Shown piece by piece: positions 45,899 to 54,519 of a stretch of 64,000 bases of DNA. Within the stretch, counting starts at the first letter, position 1. Each line of letters begins with the position of its first letter. Source of the stretch: Pseudobacteriovorax antillogorgiicola (GTDB taxonomy: Bacteria > Bdellovibrionota_B > Oligoflexia > Oligoflexales > CAIYRB01); the NCBI GenBank assembly GCA_945862295.1, contig CAMAXT010000002.1, positions 1 to 64,000 of the forward strand, in the 5' to 3' direction. Made by a program: the position numbers and the translations under genes. The notes under the pieces are model-generated. The model made no database searches. It was not told the DNA's origin and saw only the letters and a list, made by a program, of their open reading frames with translations.

Positions 45899-47275
45899 AT
45901 GACTAGCTCCATAGATCACAATCATCACGACGGAACAGCGATTGCCGCATTGGCAAGTGGACCTGGTCCTGCGGCTGTTTCGATCATTCGGATTTCTGGG
46001 CATGCGCTGCTCCCACTTGTTAGTTCGATCATTAAACCAAAATCAGGTTTGAAGGCACTTGAACCGCGTCGTCCGCGCCTTTGTCTTGTTAAAGATCCAA
46101 ACAGCGGTGAGACGCTTGATGAATCTCTGGTGCTCTATTTTGCAGGTCCTGCGTCGTTCACTGGCGAAGATGTGATCGAAGTACAGTGCCACGGTGGGCC
46201 ATACATTGTGAGCCGCATACTGACGACGCTCTTTAAGAACGGCGTGCGTCACGCTGATCCGGGTGAATTTACTAAGCGTGCCTTTCTTAATGGCAAGATG
46301 GATTTAACCGAATCTGAAGGTATCAGGGATTTAGTCAATGCGCAGTCGCACCAGCAGTGGATTGCAGCAAGGCATCTTTCCACAGGTAAGCTGCGTGATC
46401 AGATTGAATCTCTGCGCAACCTTTTGATTGAAGCGATGGCCTACTTAGAAGCGCAGATTGATTTTCCAGATGAAGGCGACACTGCGAATTTACATATCGA
46501 TCATGTTAAAAAGAGAACCGACCAAGTCAAACGCGTACTCGAGCAACTTCTTTCCACCTATCAAAGCGGTCAGGTCGCGACTCGCGGCTTAACTGTTGCC
46601 CTTTACGGCGAGCCGAATGCAGGTAAATCAACGTTGATGAATTATTTGCTAAAAAAAGAGCGCGCAATTGTTACCCCAATTGCCGGCACAACAAGAGACT
46701 ATATTGAAGAACAGTGTCTGATTAACGGCCGACTCATTCGGTTGATCGATATGGCAGGCATAAGAAAAAGTGACGATACCGTCGAATCCATCGGCATCGA
46801 AGCCGCAAAAAGAATCGCAAGGAACGCCGATCTCCTTCTGGTGCTCAGTCCAAGCGACACTGCTACAAACGAGATCATTCCAACGCTTAAAGAAATCAGC
46901 CCAAAAGAACAAATCCTCGTTGCCACCAAATCAGATTTAGGACATCCCGCCTGGAGCAAAGACTGGTTAAAAATCTCCTGCGAAACTGGTGAAAATCTAG
47001 ATCAACTAACCACCGCAATCGCCGCAAAAGTCGATTCACATATAAACCTTCTCCCTGACGATGGCTTCATCACTACCGAACGTCACAAATCCGCCGTCGA
47101 AGCCGCCCTAAGCAGCATGGTTCTCTTCTACGATGGTCTAAATGAAAACGCCCACGAAGAGATGTTAGCCTTCGAACTTCTCGCCGCCTCCCGTTGCCTC
47201 AAAGACATCGTCGGCGAAGTTTCCGGCGACGATATTCTCGACAAAATATTCAGCGAATTCTGCCTCGGAAAATAA
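45899..47275 (+). CDS. mnmE: tRNA modification GTPase MnmE
   Basis: 458 residues. The tetrahydrofolate-binding N-domain carries ALASGPGPAAVSIIRISG and the central helices follow. The G domain has YGEPNAGKSTLMN, the K-loop TPIAGTTRDYIEE, G3 DMAGIR and G4 TKSD. The C-terminal FCLGK ends in the catalytic-type Cys of FCxGK. With MnmG it installs the C5 modification of wobble uridines. Complete and apparently functional. Confidence 0.97.
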   Translation: MTSSIDHNHHDGTAIAALASGPGPAAVSIIRISGHALLPLVSSIIKPKSGLKALEPRRPRLCLVKDPNSGETLDESLVLYFAGPASFTGEDVIEVQCHGGPYIVSRILTTLFKNGVRHADPGEFTKRAFLNGKMDLTESEGIRDLVNAQSHQQWIAARHLSTGKLRDQIESLRNLLIEAMAYLEAQIDFPDEGDTANLHIDHVKKRTDQVKRVLEQLLSTYQSGQVATRGLTVALYGEPNAGKSTLMNYLLKKERAIVTPIAGTTRDYIEEQCLINGRLIRLIDMAGIRKSDDTVESIGIEAAKRIARNADLLLVLSPSDTATNEIIPTLKEISPKEQILVATKSDLGHPAWSKDWLKISCETGENLDQLTTAIAAKVDSHINLLPDDGFITTERHKSAVEAALSSMVLFYDGLNENAHEEMLAFELLAASRCLKDIVGEVSGDDILDKIFSEFCLGK

Positions 47276-47661
47276 TTTATTCAAATTTTTTATCCGGTTT
47301 TTTAATCTGGTGACTTAGCAAATTAGGAGGCGCGCCTGGGGGTGGTCAGTTGATGTCTTGGAGTTGGCAGATCGTTCGCTGTTAATCAGTGACGACAATG
47401 CAAATGTGATTTGCCGCGATCTAGTTAGTCGCAGCTGTGTATTGAGCGCTACCGCGCCCAATACACAGCTGCGACTATCCCGAGGAGCGTAGCGACGTGG
47501 GGATCTGGTCCAAGTCATATCCAGACTCACAGATCGCCGAATTGGCCCTAGTTCAATCCAAAAAAATCCCTGTAATTAAGATTTGTTATATATTAAATGC
47601 GATTTTAAACTCATTTTATTGTACGATTATACCGACAGTTATTGATGTTTAGGAGATCGCA
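47276..47661. other. intergenic region with long hairpin
   Basis: 386 bases between mnmE and the toxin-antitoxin pair. Apart from the hairpin at 47426-47477 and the following GC-rich segment (CCGAGGAGCGTAGCGACG) I see no gene. The last 90 bases are AT-rich and should contain the antitoxin promoter. Confidence 0.5.
47426..47477. repeat. long perfect hairpin, REP/MITE-like
   Basis: A 19-bp perfect stem TAGTCGCAGCTGTGTATTG / CAATACACAGCTGCGACTA continues after one A-C mismatch with GCGC-TACC-GCGC, giving about 23 pairs and a tetraloop. There is no T tract, so it is not a standard terminator. Confidence 0.75.
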
Positions 47662-47889
47662 ATGGCTATCAATTTTGCACCGGACTTAGAATTCGAAAAG
47701 CTTTTGAACGAGCATAAGAAACTTGGTTACGCCACAAAAACAGCGCTCTTAAACGATGCGCTTCGACTGCTGAAGCGAGAGAAGTCTAAGGAGCTCCGTG
47801 CCGAGTGGCGAAAACAAGCAGCTGAGCAGTACGCCAAGGAAAAACACGATTACCTTTGGAGAGACCTCGACAGTGAAAACTTTAAATAA
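47662..47889 (+). CDS. ribbon-helix-helix antitoxin
   Basis: 75 residues. The N-terminus (INFAPDLEFEKLLNEHKKLGYATKTALLNDALRLL) fits a ribbon-helix-helix DNA-binding fold. The charged C-terminus (REKSKELRAEWRKQAAEQYAKEKHDYLW) is the likely toxin-binding tail. TTTAGGAGATCGC precedes the ATG. It overlaps the MazF-like toxin gene by 17 nt, and the complex is expected to repress its own promoter. Confidence 0.8.
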   Translation: MAINFAPDLEFEKLLNEHKKLGYATKTALLNDALRLLKREKSKELRAEWRKQAAEQYAKEKHDYLWRDLDSENFK

Positions 47890-48235
47890 CTTCGCTGTCG
47901 GGGACGTCGTTCAGGTGTCGCTCGACCCCACTATGGGGAGCGAAATTAAAAAATCGAGGCCTTGTTTAATTGTGGTGTCTGAGAGTCCGCTCGACATTGT
48001 CACAGTGCTTCCCATCACCAATGATAATGGGAAAAGTGTTTCGCCATTTTTTGCACCAATCAGTGCATCAAAGGAATACGGTCTGGTTAAGAATTCTCTG
48101 ATCGATTGCTTGCAGATTCGATCCGTAGCCCTTGATCGTGTCGTTAAAGTTTTGGGTCGAGTGGATGACAACACGATGATAGATGTGAAGCAAAGATTGG
48201 TGAAGATGCTCGATATTGGCGAAGAACATCTTTAA
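47873..48235 (+). CDS. MazF/PemK-family endoribonuclease toxin
   Basis: 120 residues from a GTG at 47873. The PemK fold signatures are GDVVQVSLDPTMGSEIKKSRPCLIV, VTVLPITN, the catalytic-type Ser/Thr stretch KNSLIDCLQIRSVALDR and the C-terminal LGRVDDNTMIDVKQRL. The expected activity is sequence-specific mRNA cleavage. GGAG lies 11 nt upstream, inside the antitoxin gene. Complete and presumably active. Confidence 0.85.
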   Translation: MKTLNNFAVGDVVQVSLDPTMGSEIKKSRPCLIVVSESPLDIVTVLPITNDNGKSVSPFFAPISASKEYGLVKNSLIDCLQIRSVALDRVVKVLGRVDDNTMIDVKQRLVKMLDIGEEHL

Positions 48236-48299
48236 ATGAAGTTCCTTACACATTAACTAGCCACTTTTCGTCCTACTACTGAGCTCCTTCGCACATACA

Positions 48300-48329
48300 A
48301 GAAATAAAAATCCCACTTGCGTGGGATTT
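48300..48329 (-). terminator. terminator of the GYF-domain gene
   Basis: The stem AAATCCCAC / GTGGGATTT with loop TTGC is followed on the minus strand by TTTTATTTC, just past the stop at 48336. Confidence 0.7.
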
Positions 48330-48335
48330 GAGTGC

Positions 48336-49505
48336 TCATGGTTTCTTCGGCGATGCGACGTGCCGCGCGTGCAGCAGCCAATGTCTATTGGCAGCATCCT
48401 GTAAATAGGCCATCGCAAACGGTGGAAAAATTGCAAAAGTTGCAGCCATGAACGGTGATACACTTTTGTACTTATTTTGCATTTCCATTTCACGAACTAA
48501 CTGCGCCAAGCGGAAAACACCATAGAAGTGTAGTCCGGGGATAAATCCCATGACGACCACTGACTTCGGAAAATTCGTTCTATTTGCAGAGTGGTAGAAA
48601 ATTTCTTTAAGTAGGCTGCCCATCCAAAATGGCCAAAGTAGACCACAGGAAAGCGGCAAACCAAAAAAGGCCGTAGCCCAAGGGCTGCGGATCTTTCCTA
48701 AACGCAGACGGCCGCGAATGAAAAAGTATTCCTGGAGAAGTTGTTTCGTAGTGGGCTCGGTCGAAGCCTTCTTCGCTGTAATTGGCGACTTATAGAGTGC
48801 TGCTTCTGGAGCAGTCATTTGTTCGGCAGCTTTATTTGCCTTCGCAGAACCTTTTTTAACTTCAATTGTTTTAGCTACAACTTTTACGTCTTTATTCTTA
48901 ACTATGATCTTGTTTTCTGAAGCTTTGATATCGGGTGCTTTGATATCCAGCGCTTTAATTTCCGGAGTTCTAACATCGATGTTTTTTACCTCCACAGCCT
49001 TAATAACTGCCGATTTGGATTCGACTTTCGCATTCGCTGCCGCTTGCATCGCAATGACAGCTTGCGGTCTGATATCAACGATGCGGTGAGTCTTAGGACC
49101 AACTTGTTTCTTAATGAGTTTCGAAGAAAAAAGTTCTTTGCGGTTTGCCTGGGACTCCCCAGCGCGTTTTTCACTTTGATTCGATTTTGCTTCTTGTTTT
49201 CTTATATCTATCGCATTTGTAATAATCTGCTGCTGGGTCAGAGCTGCTTTTTCACTATTCACCCGACGACCTAGATCTTCGGTTACTTTGAAAATCTCAG
49301 CTAGCTCGAGCAGTTGATACCATTGGGTGAATCCCTTCTTACTGATAAGAATCGGCTTTCCTTGGACATCTGTCGTTTCCATTGAGAAAGCTTGAATTGC
49401 AGAAAGTGGCCCTTGGACGACGCCATTGTTAAATACAAACCAGTCGCCCGACCATTGAGACGGTGCAGAAGTAGTTTGATTTGAAGTTCCGATTTGATTT
49501 TCCAT
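48336..49505 (-). CDS. GYF_2-domain membrane protein with repetitive linker
   Basis: 389 residues. Residues 19-75 (WSGDWFVFNNGVVQGPLSAIQ ... GFTQWYQLLEL) match a GYF_2/DUF4339 sensor-like module. Residues ~150-225 are a degenerate repeat (VKNIDVRTPEI, KALDIKAPDIKASENK, KDVKVVAKTIEVKK). The C-terminal ~140 residues have two or three hydrophobic segments (ATAFFGLPLSCGLLWPFW, PFMAATFAIFPPFAMAY), resembling DUF4234. It is probably an inner-membrane protein with a cytoplasmic recognition domain. Function unknown. Confidence 0.65.
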   Translation of the reverse strand: MENQIGTSNQTTSAPSQWSGDWFVFNNGVVQGPLSAIQAFSMETTDVQGKPILISKKGFTQWYQLLELAEIFKVTEDLGRRVNSEKAALTQQQIITNAIDIRKQEAKSNQSEKRAGESQANRKELFSSKLIKKQVGPKTHRIVDIRPQAVIAMQAAANAKVESKSAVIKAVEVKNIDVRTPEIKALDIKAPDIKASENKIIVKNKDVKVVAKTIEVKKGSAKANKAAEQMTAPEAALYKSPITAKKASTEPTTKQLLQEYFFIRGRLRLGKIRSPWATAFFGLPLSCGLLWPFWMGSLLKEIFYHSANRTNFPKSVVVMGFIPGLHFYGVFRLAQLVREMEMQNKYKSVSPFMAATFAIFPPFAMAYLQDAANRHWLLHARHVASPKKP

Positions 49506-49619
49506 GGAACTTAAGGTCCTCCGTTATACCAACACCAAAGTAACACTCACCCAAATTGCGGTGCTTGCGATATTATGTAACCATTTAGGGATAATTTATT
49601 GTAGCAGAGTACTGCCCCC

Positions 49620-49784
49620 ATGAAAAACCGAAGTTCAAGAATTAATCATGAGCTTAAAAAGCTCAGGATGCCATGCCTCTCTGAGTTAGAACTTCCTGAT
49701 TTTTATGGATATTTGCCTAAGCTTTCAAGTATACTTAGAGGGCATACCGATCAGACTTCAGAACGCTTGCTCAATCCATGTTAG
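49620..49784 (+). CDS. possible 54-residue upstream small ORF
   Basis: An ATG frame reading MKNRSSRINHELKKLRMPCL ... LPDFYGYLPKLSSIL and ending TSERLLNPC stops 19 nt before the next ATG, with the downstream ribosome site between them. Composition is protein-like, but no good ribosome site precedes it. Confidence 0.35.
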   Translation: MKNRSSRINHELKKLRMPCLSELELPDFYGYLPKLSSILRGHTDQTSERLLNPC

Positions 49785-49803
49785 CGCCGAGGGAGGGTCA
49801 CAA

Positions 49804-51357
49804 ATGGCCAAAGATCTTAAAGAAATCGTCAAACAAATCTCTGAGAAGAACTTCCCTGTTAATTGGCCAGGTCATCTCATTGATAACGAATGGCGCGAGA
49901 TCAAAAAAGGTGCACCTATCAAGGCGTCGTTTAACCCGAACAACAATCAAAAGTTGATCGAAGTTTGTGGTGATAAAGAATCTGTTGTCTTAGCAATTGA
50001 ATCCGCTGTCAAAGAACGCAAAAAAATCTCGAGCATCCCAGTTGATCAACGACTAGCACTACTTAAACGATTCCGCCAGGTCCTTGCAGACTACCGTGAT
50101 TGCGCTGAATCGATTCTCCGTCTTGAAGCAGGAAAACCTAAATGGGAAGCCCAGTCTGATCTAGAATCTGCATTGGAATATATGGAATGGGTCTCCGAAA
50201 ACGGTGAGCTCGTCATAAAGAACCTGATTACACCAACTCACTTTGGTGTCGGCAAAGGCTCCTACGAATTATTACCAATCGGCGTCACTGCTGCCTATCT
50301 TCCATTTTCAACGCCGGTCACTAGCTTTGCACTCTATTTCTCTGCTTCAGTCTTAGCTGGTTGCCCTCTTATTTTAAACTCCTCATCGCACTCTCTTCTA
50401 TTCAGTATGCTGGTAGCGGGAATTACTCGTGAGCTAGATTTACCGAAGGGTTTGCTGAACATTATTTTCGGAAATTTTAATACCTTTAAGCATCTCATTA
50501 GCGATCGCCGTGTGGTCGCGATGCTTTACACCGGATCGCGCGAGCACTGTGACGCTATCCGTCTTGAATCAAAATCCCATCTAGGAAGACAACTCATCCT
50601 ACAAAGTGGCGGAAAAAATTCTGTTATTGTCCACTCGTCTGCTGACTTGGAACACGCTGTCAAGTGCGTGATGTACGGAGCATTAAAATCTGCTGGTCAA
50701 CGCTGTACATCGACCAGTCGCGTGTTTGTTTACCGCTCGATGCTTTCGGAATTTAAAGAGCGAATCGTCGCCGCTGTCCGTTCGGTAAAAGTTGGCCGAA
50801 CAGATGTTGATCACCAGAATGAAAATGACTACCCATTCATGGGGCCACTCTATTCAGAAAAGTCAGTTGAGAAATTTCTTCGCTTTCAAACTATGGCCAA
50901 CAGAGAATCTGAGACTTTAACCTGGGGTAAAGTCATTGAAAGTGAAGTGCACGGGAATTTTGTCACGCCAGGTGTGCATATGCTTAAGAAATTTGATAAC
51001 AAAACAGCCTATCAAGGCAACGTTCTGTTCTCTCCTGACATCGCAGTTTACGACTACGATGTCTTAGACAATGCCATAGACTGCATCAATACTACCGATG
51101 CGGCGTTCGGAGTATCATTCATCGGAGATCCGGAGATCATTACTTCAAGGCGCGATCTTTTTCTCGCACCAAACCTTTTTGTGAATACACCAACTGTCGA
51201 AATGGATGCAGCGGTCCCACTTGCAGGCCGGCTCCAGAGCGGACATCACCGCTTCCATGGCCCTGGAATAGTTCTATATTTATGCTACCCGCAGGTACTT
51301 AGCAGCAATCCTGGTAACGAGGCCCTGATAAAATCTTGGCCTTGGCCCCGCAATTGA
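49804..51357 (+). CDS. divergent aldehyde dehydrogenase homologue
   Basis: 517 residues, family length, closest in text to AstD-type enzymes (ETGKPxWEA-like LEAGKPKWEAQSD). The catalytic Cys301 is present in SAGQRCTSTSRVF. Other key sites are changed. The general-base Glu of ELGGKN is Gln267 (LQSGGKN), the oxyanion Asn of PWNFP is Ser (PFSTP), and the NADP-binding KPSE is NSSS. The GSxxxG loop reads GSREHC. It may therefore not oxidise aldehydes. GGGAGGG lies 8 nt before the ATG at 49804; the frame upstream is not coding. Confidence 0.8.
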   Translation: MAKDLKEIVKQISEKNFPVNWPGHLIDNEWREIKKGAPIKASFNPNNNQKLIEVCGDKESVVLAIESAVKERKKISSIPVDQRLALLKRFRQVLADYRDCAESILRLEAGKPKWEAQSDLESALEYMEWVSENGELVIKNLITPTHFGVGKGSYELLPIGVTAAYLPFSTPVTSFALYFSASVLAGCPLILNSSSHSLLFSMLVAGITRELDLPKGLLNIIFGNFNTFKHLISDRRVVAMLYTGSREHCDAIRLESKSHLGRQLILQSGGKNSVIVHSSADLEHAVKCVMYGALKSAGQRCTSTSRVFVYRSMLSEFKERIVAAVRSVKVGRTDVDHQNENDYPFMGPLYSEKSVEKFLRFQTMANRESETLTWGKVIESEVHGNFVTPGVHMLKKFDNKTAYQGNVLFSPDIAVYDYDVLDNAIDCINTTDAAFGVSFIGDPEIITSRRDLFLAPNLFVNTPTVEMDAAVPLAGRLQSGHHRFHGPGIVLYLCYPQVLSSNPGNEALIKSWPWPRN

Positions 51358-51462
51358 TTTCAAGCATAATTCATACCTTCGCAACACCTTAAAGCGTAAC
51401 GTTTTTGCGCGATAAGACTTGGCGAACATTTATTAAAAAAATTGCTAACTATCGGAAGCCAT

Positions 51463-53241
51463 ATGCTCGACCAAAAAATTGCTGACCAAGCTCGCTACTG
51501 GGCTACCTCAAAAGTTTTCGATCAAACTACTCAAAATGAAATCGCAAATCTGCTTGAGAAAAAGGACGAGAAAGAACTCACTGACCGCTTTTACCGTGAT
51601 CTCGAATTCGGCACTGGAGGCCTGCGCGGGATTTTAGGCGCCGGTACGAGCAGGATGAATATTTACAACATTAGAAAAGCGACGACCGCACTTGCCACCT
51701 ACTTGGCTCAGCAATTCCCGAACCAAGAACGTAGTGTTGCCATTTCACATGACTCGCGTCACTTCTCGAGAGATTTTGCGAAGGCAGCCGCTGAAATTCT
51801 CGCGGCCAACGGCATCAAAGTCGTCATCACTAAAGAGTTGCGACCAGTTCCGATGCTTTCTTTTATGGTTCGACACTATAAATGCCAAGCCGGTATTTGC
51901 GTAACAGCAAGTCACAACCCGCCAAACTACAACGGTTATAAAGTTTACTGGGCGACGGGGGGCCAGCTTGTACCTCCGCATGATAAAAAAATCATCGATA
52001 TTTACGCAGGCATCACCAACTACGACAGCTTCAAAACAATGTCCTACGCGCAGGCGATATCTAAAGAACTTGTTAAAGAAGTAGGCGCTGATCTCGACGA
52101 GGAATACTTCAAGAACGTATCCGCACTTTCCATGCGTTCTGAAGGCCGTGACAATTTTAAAATAGTATACTCACCACTGCACGGAGCTGGTCTCTATCCG
52201 GTAACTGAAATGCTGAAGAGGTACGGCTTTAAACAAGTCGAAGTTGTCCCGGAACAGAGAGAGCCAGACGGAAATTTTCCGACTGTAAAGAGTCCGAATC
52301 CTGAAGAACCAGATGCACTTGCACTTGCGAGAGCCTTAGCGCTGAAAAATGGCGCTGATATGATCATGGCAACCGATCCAGACTGCGACCGCATCGGCCT
52401 CGAAGTGCGCATCGGCAATTCGTTTTTTCGTCCGAACGGCGACCAAATCGCTTGCCTCTTAAATGAATACGTTCTGGTTCAATTAAAAGAAACCGGCAAA
52501 CTACCGAAAGACGCGCTATCTATCAAAACGATTGTTACGACAGATCTACAAGCAGACATCGCACGCGAGGTAGGCGCGTCTTGCGAAGAGACACTCACCG
52601 GATTTAAATGGATTTGCGACGTCATTGATGGTTACGAAACCGGTCGCCTTAAACCTTACAAAAAATTCGTCTGCGGCGGTGAGGAGAGCTTTGGCTTCAT
52701 GGCTGGATCATTCGTACGCGATAAAGATGGCGTGGTTTCATGTTGCCTAGCGGCTGAGATGACAGCCTACTACCGCTCAAAGGGGAAAACTCTCGTTGAT
52801 GTCTTAAACGACATGTACACCCGGCACGGTGTCTATTACGAAACCCTGCACACCCTGACTTTACCAGGCAAAGAAGGCGCAGAAAAAATCAAAGATATGA
52901 TGAACCGCATGCGTCAGCAGCCGCCAGCAAAAATCGACGGTATTGCTGTTAAGTCACTACAAGACTATGAGCTGTCTAAAACCTTCAACATGGAAACTGG
53001 AAAACCTCAAGCATCAGGAACTCTAGATCTACCGCGTTCAGACGTTTTACAGTTCACCTTGGTTGATGGAACCAAAGTTAGCGTAAGGCCATCGGGCACG
53101 GAGCCAAAGATCAAATTTTATGTTTCCGTTAAAGATCCAGACGGTAAAGGCAAAACTGGTGAAAAACTCGAAGCCATAAAGACTCGCTGCGCAGAACGCG
53201 CCGTAAGAATCGAACAGATTTTTGTCGAGCTTAGTAAGTAA
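51463..53241 (+). CDS. phosphoglucomutase/phosphomannomutase
   Basis: 592 residues, alpha-D-phosphohexomutase of the PGM2-like long type. FGTGGLRGILGAGTSRMN near residue 45, the phospho-Ser loop VTASHNPPNYNGYK, the metal loop ATDPDCDRIGLE, the sugar loop GGEESFGFMAG and the phosphate loop RPSGTEPKIKFY are all intact. It interconverts hexose 1- and 6-phosphates. The ATG at 51463 follows GGAAG; a TTG 21 nt upstream is in frame. Confidence 0.92.
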   Translation: MLDQKIADQARYWATSKVFDQTTQNEIANLLEKKDEKELTDRFYRDLEFGTGGLRGILGAGTSRMNIYNIRKATTALATYLAQQFPNQERSVAISHDSRHFSRDFAKAAAEILAANGIKVVITKELRPVPMLSFMVRHYKCQAGICVTASHNPPNYNGYKVYWATGGQLVPPHDKKIIDIYAGITNYDSFKTMSYAQAISKELVKEVGADLDEEYFKNVSALSMRSEGRDNFKIVYSPLHGAGLYPVTEMLKRYGFKQVEVVPEQREPDGNFPTVKSPNPEEPDALALARALALKNGADMIMATDPDCDRIGLEVRIGNSFFRPNGDQIACLLNEYVLVQLKETGKLPKDALSIKTIVTTDLQADIAREVGASCEETLTGFKWICDVIDGYETGRLKPYKKFVCGGEESFGFMAGSFVRDKDGVVSCCLAAEMTAYYRSKGKTLVDVLNDMYTRHGVYYETLHTLTLPGKEGAEKIKDMMNRMRQQPPAKIDGIAVKSLQDYELSKTFNMETGKPQASGTLDLPRSDVLQFTLVDGTKVSVRPSGTEPKIKFYVSVKDPDGKGKTGEKLEAIKTRCAERAVRIEQIFVELSK

Positions 53242-53626
53242 TTTATATTCATTGGACTTCTTTCGAGGAGCCCTCTTGCAAATGTCTCGCAAATCCACCG
53301 ACGACTCTCGAAATCTCATCAAAGGCAGTTGAGAGAAGGGAGTAAGGGAATTGAACACGTTTTCAATCGATGAACTTGCCTAGCAAACTACTCCTTAATC
53401 AAAGCAACTTCTGTTGCTGGAAAAGCTTTTCTTGACGATGCAATTTTAACAGGGTGCACTACTGGCTTTCAGCTGAACTCGGAGTTCGAAAGAAAAGGAA
53501 CTCACAAGTAAAAAGACTACAAAAATAATTCTCATAGGTCTCTCAGCAAAAAGCGGTTGGTGATTTTTGATGAACTAATCGGGTAACATTATCATTTCTT
53601 CATAGGCTGCTGCAACTAAACCCATG
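53242..53626. other. gene-poor interval, possible decayed small secreted ORF
   Basis: 385 bases. On the minus strand near 53535 an ATG opens a 29-codon signal-like peptide (MRIIFVVFLLVSSFSFELRV). It stops at once, while another frame continues protein-like (VVHPVKIASSRKAFPATEVA) to a stop near 53395. This may be a frameshifted small secreted gene or chance. Confidence 0.25.
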
Positions 53627-54448
53627 TTAATCGAAGCGAGACCAGCCACCAGATTCTTTTTTTAAGAAGCGGTCAGGTTTCTTTTCTACCGGTTTAAACT
53701 CTCCGTCAGCTGCTAGGTCCATTCGTGTCAATTGAATTGTATCGTGCGTACCCGCTGCTATTTCTATCCAATTAAATGAGTTCGGAGCACCAGCTCTCGT
53801 GCGCGACGATAAACTTGTCCCCGCTACAGAAATGATCATCGACCGCTGGACCTCAGGGTAACGCTGGGTCGAGAGTTCGACATATGGGTCATGGATGTGG
53901 CCTGAGAGAATCAAGTCGGTCTTGGTCTCAGCCAAGAGCTGGGCGACCTCGTCACGGTTCTTTATCAAGTTTTTTTCGTCCACATGTTTTGCGCAATCCA
54001 TTGGGTGATGTATTGATACCACCCTAATGCGCGACTCTTTGCTAGAACGCTCAAGTGGAGGACGAATGCGCTGAAGTGATAGTTCCCCCTGCACATGCCG
54101 CCAGCGACTGGTGGAATTCAGCCCAGTCACGCTAACATCCCCAAACATAAACTGAGCTTCCCGTCGTGATTGGAAATAACGGTGAAAGCCGCGGTACGGT
54201 GCAAAAAAACGTAGTGGCAAATTTTCGAGCGGAATATCGTGATTCCCTGGAATCGCAAAGGTTAAAATCGGCTTTAAATTTTCCATAAACGCTCGGGCAG
54301 CAAGAAACTGACTGCGCCTAGCTCTTTGCGTAATATCGCCTGAAATGAGCACCATATCAGGTGTCAACCGTCGAAGACAGCGCAGCATTGCGTCATCAAC
54401 GCCTGGGTTGAGTTGCCCAAAGTGCGGATCCGAAAGGTGCGCAATCCG
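53627..54448 (-). pseudogene. calcineurin-like metallophosphoesterase lacking a start codon
   Basis: The frame encodes the full metal-binding set: ARIAHLSDPHFGQL (DxH), LISGDITQRA, FAIPGNHDI, SIHHP and LSGHIHDP. The DxH motif lies upstream of the first ATG (54388), and between it and the TAA at 54506 the frame has no ATG, GTG or TTG. A product starting at 54388 would lack the first metal ligands. The preceding DNA belongs to another gene (DAG-kinase start), so the original start was deleted. An ATT start near 54445 cannot be excluded. Confidence 0.6.
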
Positions 54449-54454
54449 AGCAGT

Positions 54455-54519
54455 TGCGCACCTAGACCTTTTCCTGATTTCGGATTGGCGATGAGATGGA
54501 CTGTTTTAATTTGGGGCAT
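54455..54519 (-). pseudogene. N-terminal stub of a YegS-like diacylglycerol kinase
   Basis: An ATG at 54519, overlapping the end of the PNPOx-like gene, begins MPQIKTVHLIANPKSGKG. NPxSGxG is the nucleotide-binding start of DAG-kinase/YegS proteins. The similarity ends after about 22 residues, where the metallophosphoesterase sequence takes over in another frame. It looks like a deletion junction near 54455. Confidence 0.5.

Noticed and set aside
47315..47530. 71-codon minus-strand ORF across the hairpin
   Set aside because: Much of it is the inverted repeat itself, there is no ribosome site, and its composition is not protein-like.
53047..53358. 103-codon minus-strand ORF overlapping the end of the phosphohexomutase
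   Set aside because: Half of it lies antisense to conserved mutase sequence and the remainder has no start signal or family resemblance.
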